From contig SFMI01000108.1 in assembly GCA_004554425.1 (NCBI GenBank), positions 1 through 9,196 of the forward strand: 9,196 nt of DNA. Direction: 5' to 3'. Shown here piece by piece: positions 1 to 5,960 of this stretch. The position numbers were made by a program, and so were the translations under genes. The stretch's first letter is position 1; every line of letters starts with the position of its first letter. The notes under the pieces are model-generated. The model saw only the letters and a program-made list of their open reading frames with translations, made no database searches and was not told the origin of the DNA. Origin of the DNA: Candidatus Saccharimonadota bacterium. Its GTDB lineage: Bacteria; Eremiobacterota; Xenobia; Xenobiales; Xenobiaceae.

Positions 1-90
1 GTGGGTTAAGATGAACCTCTAGGTCGATCGCTTACACGATGATAAGCTTGGTTTAGAAGTTGCTGTTCAAAATATTTTCAAAAGAAAAAG

Positions 91-122
91 ACGTTCTGTC
101 GTAAGACAGGGCGTTTTTTTTT
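91..122 (+). terminator. Intrinsic terminator of an upstream transcript
   Basis: Bases 91-100 pair with 105-114 in a 10-bp stem (eight Watson-Crick pairs and two T-G wobbles) closed by a GTAA loop, which is a GNRA tetraloop. A run of nine T follows directly (114-122). An A-rich stretch lies just before the stem. It ends whatever is transcribed rightwards from beyond the left edge and isolates it from obgE. Confidence 0.9.
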
Positions 123-138
123 GCTTTTTGTCAGCTCA

Positions 139-268
139 GCCGCAACTTGAGAACAAGGACTAAACACAAACAAGCTTGTAAGCAACAAAATATCCGCTTG
201 CTATAAAATGAACGCGTTATAGCTGATGTAAAGGAAAAAAGATGTTTTTGACAAATTTGCCGCAACTT
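139..268 (+). repeat. Pair of 10-base direct repeats GCCGCAACTT
   Basis: GCCGCAACTT occurs exactly at 139-148 and again at 259-268, 120 bases apart, flanking the candidate obgE promoter. It could be a regulator half-site or simple chance; a 10-base repeat in a gap of this size is not rare enough to be convincing. Confidence 0.3.
199..207 (+). promoter_or_regulatory. Candidate extended -10 promoter for obgE
   Basis: TGCTATAAA fits an extended -10 element (TGn followed by TATAAA, one mismatch to TATAAT). The best upstream -35-like hexamer, TTGTAA at 176-181, is 20 bases away, too far to count much, which is compatible with an extended -10 promoter. It would give an obgE leader of about 150 bases. 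The assignment rests on sequence resemblance only. Confidence 0.45.
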
Positions 269-366
269 TCGGTTATTTGCTTTTCTTTCGTTGGAAAATA
301 TTGTACATTTAGATGATTGAGTTTTGCCGAATTTTTAGAAAAAATTAGAAAAAGTGGTATGGTTTT

Positions 367-1785
367 ATGAGTAGAAATTTTATAGATAAGACTCGTGTGT
401 TTGTCCAAGGTGGTAAAGGGGGCCGAGGCGCTTGCTCTTTTGATAGACAAAAGTTTGTACCTATGGGTGGCCCAGATGGCGGCGATGGTGGCCGTGGTGG
501 TAGTGTTATTTTTTATGCTTGTGAAAATAGTAGTAGCCTCCTTGATTTTAAGCATCGCTCTCACTTTAGAGCTAAGCCGGGCGGTTTTGGGCGCAGTTCT
601 AATAAAACGGGAGCCAATGGTGCCGATTTGCGGGTACCTGTTCCGGTGGGAACTTTAGTATATACCGATGAAGGTCATGATTTAATTGCCGACTTAAATG
701 AACCTGGTGCCGAATATGTTGTGGCTAAAGGCGGACGCGGAGGAAGGGGAAATACGCGCTTCGTTACTGAAATCAACAATGGCCCACGCGATCATGAGCT
801 CGGTGAGCCTGGTGAAGAGCGCTGGTTGCGTTTAGAACTTCGCGTTGTCGCTCAAGTTGGTATTATCGGCTTCCCCAATGCTGGTAAGTCAACTCTTCTG
901 GCTTCTGTTACTAATGCCAAGCCTGCTATTGCAGATTATCCTTTTACGACATTATGTCCCGTACTTGGTGTTTGGGAGCGCAACTACCGCACTTTAGTTT
1001 TTGCTGATATTCCTGGTCTTATTGAAGGCGCTGCCGATGGAGCCGGCTTAGGCCACGATTTCTTGCGTCACATTTCGCGTACTAAAGTGCTTTTGCACAT
1101 TTTAAGTTTAGCTGATGTAGACAAAGATGAGCCTTTGGCTAAATATGATCAAATTAGGAAAGAGTTAGAATCTTATGATGCTTCTTTAGCTAATCGTCCT
1201 GAAGTGGTAGCTTTAAATAAGATTGACTTACCTGATAAAGAAGAAGAATTGGAAGCTATTAAAAAAGCTGCCGCAGAGCGTGGACTTAAGTTACATTTAG
1301 TCTCTTGTTATACTCGTTCTGGTTTAGATGAGTTAATTATGGACGTTTTTGAAACTGTACAACATGCTCCCGATTTGCCTGCTTTTGAAATTACTCCTGA
1401 AGTTGCACCTGCTCCAGAAGACTTTACTATTAGTCGTGAAGAAGACGGCTGGCACGTAGATGGTGTACGCGTCAATAAGTTGGTGCGTATGACCAATTTA
1501 TATGAGGAAGAATCTGTCAACCGTATGCAGCGCCGCTTCAATGCTTGGGGAGTAGAGAGGCGCTTATGTGAAGCTGGTGCTGTTCCTGGCGATCCTGTTT
1601 TTATCGCTGGTCACGAATTTAGTTACGATCCTGCTCCTGTTTGGTTAGACGATACTGAAGAAATTGAAGAGCTTGACGTGCGTCCTTCACAAAAAGTTCG
1701 CTTAGAAAGAAAGTCTTCTGGTAATAAACGCCAATCTTTGGCCAGCTTGGCTGGTTTACGCGGCCGTGGACGCAGTAAATATTAG
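367..1785 (+). CDS. obgE: Obg family GTPase (ObgE/CgtA), ribosome assembly
   Basis: ObgE/CgtA is an essential GTPase that binds the 50S subunit during assembly and links growth to (p)ppGpp levels. The 472-residue protein has the full three-domain order. The glycine-rich Obg fold is at about 1-160, with many GG turns around 15-45 and 120-128. The G domain has the P-loop GFPNAGKST at 168-176, switch I YPFTTL at 191-196, DIPGLIEG at 214-221, NKID at 284-287 and a G5 region SCYTRSGL at 313-320. The C-terminal OCT domain spans about 350-422 and ends in GDPVFIAGHEF. A basic, Arg/Lys-rich tail follows (437-472). The switch I end (CPVLGVW) and G5 differ from the common forms (usually close to VPNLGVV and SAxTGEGL). 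The start has no good Shine-Dalgarno sequence, but the N-terminus aligns with the family. The family call is secure. Confidence 0.97.
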   Translation: MSRNFIDKTRVFVQGGKGGRGACSFDRQKFVPMGGPDGGDGGRGGSVIFYACENSSSLLDFKHRSHFRAKPGGFGRSSNKTGANGADLRVPVPVGTLVYTDEGHDLIADLNEPGAEYVVAKGGRGGRGNTRFVTEINNGPRDHELGEPGEERWLRLELRVVAQVGIIGFPNAGKSTLLASVTNAKPAIADYPFTTLCPVLGVWERNYRTLVFADIPGLIEGAADGAGLGHDFLRHISRTKVLLHILSLADVDKDEPLAKYDQIRKELESYDASLANRPEVVALNKIDLPDKEEELEAIKKAAAERGLKLHLVSCYTRSGLDELIMDVFETVQHAPDLPAFEITPEVAPAPEDFTISREEDGWHVDGVRVNKLVRMTNLYEEESVNRMQRRFNAWGVERRLCEAGAVPGDPVFIAGHEFSYDPAPVWLDDTEEIEELDVRPSQKVRLERKSSGNKRQSLASLAGLRGRGRSKY

Positions 1786-1806
1786 TCTGTTTCTGTTTAG
1801 TTGAAT

Positions 1807-1847
1807 AAAAAAGCGGCGCTTTCAAATTTGGCAAGCACCGCTTTTTT
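1807..1847. terminator. Bidirectional terminator between obgE and ispH
   Basis: AAAAAAGCGG (1807-1816) and CCGCTTTTTT (1838-1847) are perfect reverse complements. After one mismatch the stem continues with GCT/AGC, closing a small loop. A-run and T-run flank the G+C core on both sides, so it can stop transcription in either direction. It lies 21 bases after the obgE stop and only 3 bases beyond the ispH stop, serving both convergent genes. Confidence 0.93.
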
Positions 1848-1850
1848 GGC

Positions 1851-2786
1851 TTAAAGGCTATCCATTTCTCTAATATCTTTAGTTAGAGTAAAATTAGCTT
1901 CTTCTGAGCCGACATCTAAAGTATGAACATCGGTTTCGTAATGTTGACGAATCCAAGTAAGTAAATTCTGCACAACAAATTCCGGGGCTGAAGCGCCTGC
2001 AGTTATACCTAAATTTTCTACACCTTCAAGTTCACTGATAGTCAAATTACTCACATCATCTATAAGCAAAGACCTGACACCATGACTTCTAGCAACTTCA
2101 GCCAATCGGTTGGAATTAGAAGAGTTAGCCGAGCCAACTACTAAAATTAGATCGCAAACTTTAGCTAATTCTTTAACAGCTTTTTGTCTATTAGTGGTAG
2201 CGAAGCAAATATCTTTAGCTCTAGGTTGAACGACAGAAGGGAAACGCTTCTTGATGGCTTCAATCATAGTTTGAGTTTCATCTACAGCCAAAGTTGTTTG
2301 GGTTAAGACGGCAATTGGCTTGTCTTTAGGTAATTGAACATTATCTAAATCTTCCACAGTTTCTATTAAAGTAATGGAATTTGGCGCTTCGCCCATAGTG
2401 CCTTCTACTTCGACATGCTTGCGATGGCCAAGCAAAACAATATGATAGCCGTCTTTGGCATAGCGCTTAGCTTCAGAATGTACTTTAGTAACCAAAGGGC
2501 AAGTAGCGTCGATAATGCGCAAATTACGCTTAATAGCTTTTTCTCTAATATCAGGAGAAACCCCGTGAGCTGAAAAAATGGTCACAGAGCCTTCAGGAAT
2601 AGATTCTATATCGTCAACAAAAATAGTACCCTTATCTTTTAATTCTTTGACAACATGATAATTGTGAACAATTTCATGACGCACATAAACTGGAGCTTGG
2701 AACTTTTCCAAAGCAAAATTTACTATCGAAATAGCGCGATCAACGCCAGCGCAAAAACCACGGGGCTGAGCTAAATAAATATGCAT
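1851..2786 (-). CDS. ispH: 4-hydroxy-3-methylbut-2-enyl diphosphate reductase (IspH/LytB)
   Basis: IspH carries out the last step of the MEP pathway in the cytoplasm, reducing HMBPP to isopentenyl and dimethylallyl diphosphate with a [4Fe-4S] cluster. With the start chosen here it has 311 residues, normal for the short form. All three cluster cysteines are present: C12 (GFCAGVDRA), C96 (DATCPLV) and C194 (DICFATTNRQ). The substrate-binding residues are also in place: H41, H74 (AHGVSP), H124, E126 (HVEVEGTMG), the SSNS run at 222-225 and S266 in GASAPE. The frame extends six codons upstream to a GTG, but the ATG at 2786 gives the conserved N-terminus MHIYLAQPRGFCAG and has AAGG 10 bases ahead. 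The gene is convergent with obgE and divergent from the exported-protein gene. No oddities are seen. Confidence 0.97.
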   Translation of the reverse strand: MHIYLAQPRGFCAGVDRAISIVNFALEKFQAPVYVRHEIVHNYHVVKELKDKGTIFVDDIESIPEGSVTIFSAHGVSPDIREKAIKRNLRIIDATCPLVTKVHSEAKRYAKDGYHIVLLGHRKHVEVEGTMGEAPNSITLIETVEDLDNVQLPKDKPIAVLTQTTLAVDETQTMIEAIKKRFPSVVQPRAKDICFATTNRQKAVKELAKVCDLILVVGSANSSNSNRLAEVARSHGVRSLLIDDVSNLTISELEGVENLGITAGASAPEFVVQNLLTWIRQHYETDVHTLDVGSEEANFTLTKDIREMDSL

Positions 2787-2796
2787 AACCGACAAG

Positions 2797-2800
2797 CCTT
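2797..2800 (-). promoter_or_regulatory. Shine-Dalgarno site that decides the ispH start
   Basis: On the minus strand AAGG (within AAAGG) lies 10 bases before the ATG at 2784-2786. No comparable site precedes the upstream in-frame GTG at 2802-2804. Together with the family's conserved N-terminus this favours the ATG. Confidence 0.55.
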
Positions 2801-2875
2801 TCACTTACCGAACAAAGCCTATTCTATAAGCTTTTAACTGATAACCTTTAGGATTAACAAACTGTATTTGCCGTT

Positions 2876-2910
2876 GGGGGGAATTTTTTTTTGCAGAGAA
2901 AATTCCCTTC
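2876..2910 (+). repeat. 12-bp hairpin in the divergent ispH / exported-protein gap
   Basis: GGGGGGAATTTT (2876-2887) pairs with AAAATTCCCTTC (2899-2910) around an 11-base loop: nine perfect pairs, two G-T wobbles and a closing G-C. The wobbles work only in a rightward transcript; on the other strand they become A-C mismatches. It could be a leader hairpin of the exported-protein gene or a DNA operator of the divergent pair. It is a weak terminator candidate because no T-run follows. No convincing promoter was found on either strand of this gap. Confidence 0.5.
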
Positions 2911-2981
2911 CCGGCGTTATTTTTCTAAAGTTCACATTTTATAGCTCTGTTTGTTTTTAGGTAATTTAGGAGGCTAGAATT

Positions 2982-4463
2982 ATGCATTCGCGTTGGACAA
3001 TATCTTTATTGGCAGCTGCCTTGGTGGGAATGCCTACTTTAGCCAAAGCAGAAAAAGCCAATCAATTTGAGTATTTTTTGGCCCAACAGCCTAAAATAGA
3101 GCGAACTGTGGTTGACGGCTTAGAAATCACTAATATCGTTATTGACCAATCTAAAAGCAATTCCACCAGTTCAGCTCCAAACAAAAAAAATGCTGTTGTA
3201 AAGTCTGCACCTAAAGACGGCAATGATGGTACATACCCGCTGGCAGGCTCTTCTAAAGCCAAAAAACACCAAGTCAAAACAATCGCTGCTCCTAAAGATG
3301 GTACCGAGGGCACTTATCCTACAGCTAAAACAAAATCTAGCAGCAATGTTTCTTCAGATAACCAGTTTACTGTAAAAATTAGGCCAGCTCAAGGAAATAA
3401 AAATGAACAGACGACAGGCGTTTTGATGCCTGCACCAGCTATTCCAGCTCTCACTGTGGGTGAGTCTGGATTTCAATACGATAATGGAGTGTTGGAAACT
3501 TCTGAAGTAACATCAGCTAAAGATAAGGCCTTGAGCGTCCCTTATGTGCCTAAAAATGTGCAAACAGTTACCGAAAATGCTGGCTATCCAACTACAGAGC
3601 GAGAGCTTAAAGCCTTGCTTGAAGATCCTAAGCTGACTCGCACTACGCCTAGATATTTTGTCGATAATTGTATGCGCAATGCTGAGATAAACAAATTCGC
3701 TAAAGCCAAAGTACGCTATGATATAGCTTCAGTCAGAGGAGCTAATCTTTTGCTTTTGGCTTTCCATATGCCTCCCTTGCCGAAAGAAGGTGGCCAGGCA
3801 GCTAAAGCTTGGATTTTAGATGGCAATAAAGGAATACGCACTATTGATATGCGTGATTTGCCTGTGGGCGTCTACCAATTTTGTGCTTTGGCTTTAGATC
3901 AAAATAATCAGCCTACGGCTAAGCCAAATACGGATCGTTTTATGGTTCGTTATGGTGGCTTGGAAGCTTTGGTTGACTATAATGATCGGCGTTATATTAT
4001 GCTGGGAGCCAAAAATGACAAACCCAGCGGCTTTGCTGATGTGGAATTGGCCGACGCTGTAGCCGAAACACCACTTTTTAAAATTGTACCAGCTACTTGT
4101 GTGCTGCGCCCCGGAGAACATATTGTACTTACTGCCGAGGCTTTGCCTACTAAGCATGAGCAGCGTATTCAACGTATCCATGAGCATTATGGCCTAAAGG
4201 TCAAAAATACTACCGACACAGAAGAAAATGGCGCTGAGCCCACACAAGCCAAGAAGAAGCGTTATTTATGGGCTATATCTGGCCGTGGCAGATTAGAAGT
4301 TATCAACGATAATAGCGCCATCTATTATGCTCCCAAAGATGACACTACCGGAGCGCAGATTAGTTGCCGTGAGGAAGGCAGCGACAATGTGGCTACAGCT
4401 TCTATGTATGTTACCACTATGCCGCTGGGAGAGATGCCGCGCTTGGAGGAGTTTACCCCTTAA
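2982..4463 (+). CDS. Exported protein with duplicated APKDGxxGTYP motif and Ig-like domains, function unknown
   Basis: I do not recognise a named family. The 493-residue product begins with a clear signal peptide: a basic N-terminus, a hydrophobic core (about 7-20) and an AKA site with likely cleavage after residue 23. Then comes a low-complexity Lys/Ser/Ala-rich segment (about 55-150) with the motif APKDGxxGTYP twice, at 76-86 and 103-113, 27 residues apart. A folded part follows. Residues about 240-325 read like a beta-sandwich, with DMRDLPVGVYQFCALALD resembling FlgD/Ig-type 'lp.G.Y.....A.D' strands. Residues about 365-480 (PATCVLRPGEHIVLTAEA, then GRGRLEVINDNSAIYYAP and a final ATASMYVT strand) resemble a bacterial Ig-like domain. 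Cysteines are at 230, 301, 373 and 462. There is no other membrane segment, lipobox or sorting motif. A strong AGGAGG (2968-2973) lies 8 bases before the ATG. It is probably a periplasmic or surface structural protein, an inference from fold-like patterns. Confidence 0.85.
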   Translation: MHSRWTISLLAAALVGMPTLAKAEKANQFEYFLAQQPKIERTVVDGLEITNIVIDQSKSNSTSSAPNKKNAVVKSAPKDGNDGTYPLAGSSKAKKHQVKTIAAPKDGTEGTYPTAKTKSSSNVSSDNQFTVKIRPAQGNKNEQTTGVLMPAPAIPALTVGESGFQYDNGVLETSEVTSAKDKALSVPYVPKNVQTVTENAGYPTTERELKALLEDPKLTRTTPRYFVDNCMRNAEINKFAKAKVRYDIASVRGANLLLLAFHMPPLPKEGGQAAKAWILDGNKGIRTIDMRDLPVGVYQFCALALDQNNQPTAKPNTDRFMVRYGGLEALVDYNDRRYIMLGAKNDKPSGFADVELADAVAETPLFKIVPATCVLRPGEHIVLTAEALPTKHEQRIQRIHEHYGLKVKNTTDTEENGAEPTQAKKKRYLWAISGRGRLEVINDNSAIYYAPKDDTTGAQISCREEGSDNVATASMYVTTMPLGEMPRLEEFTP

Positions 4464-4519
4464 ATACGATCGTTTTCAAGTACAGTTGCTAATGGCTAAG
4501 GATAATTTTGGGGCTAACG

Positions 4520-5662
4520 CTAAAAGAGTTGTGCTTGTCTTTTTTTTGCTGATGGCTTGAGTTGTGATTTGCGCACCCACAGAGAGTTGGGCAGTCTGAT
4601 AATTTGGCCGCTCAACTCAAGTTTATTGAGAGCGGCTACCAAATGGCCTAGTGGACAAGAGGTGCGCAAAGAAATTGTGCTTGTATCGGTGCCGCTAAAG
4701 TCTAAAGCGTCTAAAATAGAGCGCTCTAAACTATTCAAATTATCTTTAGGTATTGCTGCTGACTCTATTTGGGATGTAGAGAGCAACACTCCCAAGCTAT
4801 CCAACACATCTAAACTGTGACGTACTAAACCTGCTCCGTTAGCTATTAGCTCTAAGGGCCCTTCGCTCTGCTGGCTGTTAATAGGGCCAGGTACAGCTAA
4901 TACTTGACGTCCTAGGTCGGCGGCCAAATTGGCAGTAATCATCGCTCCACTTTTATAATTAGCTTGTACAACAACTATTGCTCTAGATAAAGCTGCGATA
5001 ATGCGATTGCGATAGGGAAAATTGTAGGGCAGCGGCTGAAAATTTTCCGGATATTCAGAAACTATTACTCCTTGTTCCTCTATAGATTGGCTCAGCTTTT
5101 TGTTAGATCTTGGATAACATATATTGATGCCGCTACCCATAACAGCTACTGTTTGGCCGCCACCTTCCAGAGCGCCGCAATGAGCGCAAGTATCTATGCC
5201 CAAAGCTAGACCGCTGACTACAGTTAGGCCGTGTTTTGCCAGTGAAGCACTTAACTCTAAAGCCATAGCCTGGCCGTAACCGTCAGCATTGCGTGAGCCT
5301 ACTATAGCTACTCCATTATTCAAGTTGAGAGTGCCACTACCGCGACAATATAAGATAGAAGGCGGATCTTCAAGATCAAATAGTTGCTGTGGATAATCAT
5401 GACTGCTGACGGTTAATAATTTGTATTTTCGACTATAAATTTGCCAGCGTTGTTTAACTTCATCTAGTTTTGGAAATAGAAATTTTTTGCTCTCTTCGCG
5501 TTGTTCATTTTGCCGCTCTATTTCTTCTTTGACCATTTCAGGATTAAATTTGCACAAACTGGCTAAACGATTGAGTTTAGTTTCCGATACTCCTTTAATC
5601 ATCGATAAATACAGCCAAAAAAGGGAATAATCACAATTATTGAGGCCACTACCCAAAAACAT
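4520..5662 (-). CDS. dprA: DNA-processing protein DprA (Smf)
   Basis: DprA binds single-stranded DNA that enters during natural transformation, protects it and loads RecA onto it, in the cytoplasm. With the chosen start it is 380 residues. An N-terminal helical region (about 1-60) precedes the Rossmann-like DprA domain. The family motifs are IVGSR (120-124), SGLALGIDTCAH (150-161), a GSGINICYPRSN stretch (176-187), NFPYRNRIIAALS (214-226), SGAMITA (238-244) and VPGP (257-260). A C-terminal winged-helix domain (about 309-364) ends in LPNSLWVR, followed by a short basic tail. The frame opens seven codons earlier (ATG at 5683), but GGAGG lies between that ATG and the next ATG at 5662, so translation almost surely starts at 5662 (or the TTG one codon before). 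The gene stands alone, convergent with the exported-protein gene, with 56 bases and no clear terminator between them. Confidence 0.95.
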   Translation of the reverse strand: MFLGSGLNNCDYSLFWLYLSMIKGVSETKLNRLASLCKFNPEMVKEEIERQNEQREESKKFLFPKLDEVKQRWQIYSRKYKLLTVSSHDYPQQLFDLEDPPSILYCRGSGTLNLNNGVAIVGSRNADGYGQAMALELSASLAKHGLTVVSGLALGIDTCAHCGALEGGGQTVAVMGSGINICYPRSNKKLSQSIEEQGVIVSEYPENFQPLPYNFPYRNRIIAALSRAIVVVQANYKSGAMITANLAADLGRQVLAVPGPINSQQSEGPLELIANGAGLVRHSLDVLDSLGVLLSTSQIESAAIPKDNLNSLERSILDALDFSGTDTSTISLRTSCPLGHLVAALNKLELSGQIIRLPNSLWVRKSQLKPSAKKRQAQLF

Positions 5663-5672
5663 CAAATCTTTT

Positions 5673-5677
5673 CCTCC
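5673..5677 (-). promoter_or_regulatory. Shine-Dalgarno site that decides the dprA start
   Basis: GGAGG on the minus strand lies downstream of the first in-frame ATG (5681-5683) and 10 bases before the next ATG (5660-5662). An in-frame TTG at 5663-5665 would be 7 bases away. The first ATG has no site of its own, so the longest open frame overstates the protein by seven residues. Confidence 0.7.
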
Positions 5678-5683
5678 AGGCAT

Positions 5684-5793
5684 AAAGGTTTTCTTTATAT
5701 TGCCAGCAAGTTGTTTACGTTTATTAAGCGAAGTATAAAATGTTCATTAACTGATAATTAAATAAAAATGAACAGTTCTAATATAAAACCTTT
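5684..5793. repeat. Nested inverted repeats upstream of dprA
   Basis: An outer pair, AAAGGTTTT plus TATATT (5684-5701, with a few bases inserted between the two blocks), is matched by AATATAAAACCTTT at 5780-5793. An inner perfect 8-base pair, TGTTCATT (5741-5748) and AATGAACA (5767-5774), is separated by 18 A/T-rich bases. The arms contain TATAAA elements. The layout suits an operator for a dimeric regulator in the divergent dprA gap, but low-complexity A/T sequence also produces such pairs. Confidence 0.45.
5711..5739 (+). promoter_or_regulatory. Candidate promoter for the zinc-ribbon gene
   Basis: TTGTTT (5711-5716, only the TTG matching the -35 consensus) is followed after exactly 17 bases by TATAAA (5734-5739, five of six -10 positions). 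Overlapping it on the other strand is TATACT (5732-5737), a possible -10 for dprA without a good -35. Transcription from here would give the downstream gene a leader of more than 200 bases. Confidence 0.35.
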
Positions 5794-5797
5794 AATG

Positions 5798-5953
5798 TGG
5801 CTCTCTTAAAGCTCTTCTCCTCCCATATTGGTCACGAGCTGTGAGAATAACGTTTTTTAGTGTGCAATCTCCGAGCCTATTTGAAAAGGAAAAGCTGAGC
5901 CATCCGTCTAAGTTTCTGAAAGTAATTTGATATTTTTTTAGCTCAGGAGGCTT
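5798..5953 (+). promoter_or_regulatory. Possible structured leader that covers a ribosome-binding site
   Basis: The Shine-Dalgarno AGGAGG of the next gene (5945-5950) can be paired by two nested helices: GAGCCT (5873-5878) with AGGCTT (5948-5953, one G-T wobble), and CTGAGC (5895-5900) with GCTCAG (5941-5946). A competing perfect helix, TGGCTC (5798-5803) with GAGCCA (5897-5902), would use up the second element and release the site. This has the logic of a translational switch, but the helices are only six pairs long and match no riboswitch class I know. It is an inference from base pairing by eye. Confidence 0.3.
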
Positions 5954-5960
5954 CTGCCGC

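Larger units (their letters stand above)
1..366. other. Gene-free region upstream of obgE
   Basis: No coding gene is supported here. All three forward frames meet a stop within the first 22 bases, and all three reverse frames meet a stop codon by position 34, so any left-hand gene ends at or before the window edge. The region holds the tail of an upstream transcript with an intrinsic terminator at 91-122, a 10-base exact direct repeat, an extended -10 promoter candidate at 199-207, and an A/T-rich obgE leader. A perfect TTGACA sits at 248-253 but lacks a good -10 at the right distance. Confidence 0.75.

Noticed and set aside
248..277. TTGACA at 248-253 as the obgE -35
   Set aside because: The -35 is perfect, but the sequence 17-18 bases on (GGTTATT) matches only half of a -10 element, so it is weaker than the extended -10 at 199-207.
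217..564. A 115-codon open frame on the minus strand across the obgE start
   Set aside because: It overlaps the conserved Obg domain, is low-complexity in Thr, Lys and Ile, has no ribosome-binding site support and resembles no family; it is a shadow of obgE and its A/T-rich leader.
4329..4352. A third APKD motif (APKDDTTG, residues 450-457) in the exported protein
   Set aside because: It lacks the GTYP half and sits in what looks like a normal Ig-domain strand turn (YYAP...), so it is not counted as another copy of the tether motif.
4464..4519. Terminator between the exported-protein gene and dprA
   Set aside because: Only an 8-base palindrome ACGATCGT (4466-4473) without a loop and some repeated GCTAA words are present; no stem with a T-run was found for either strand.
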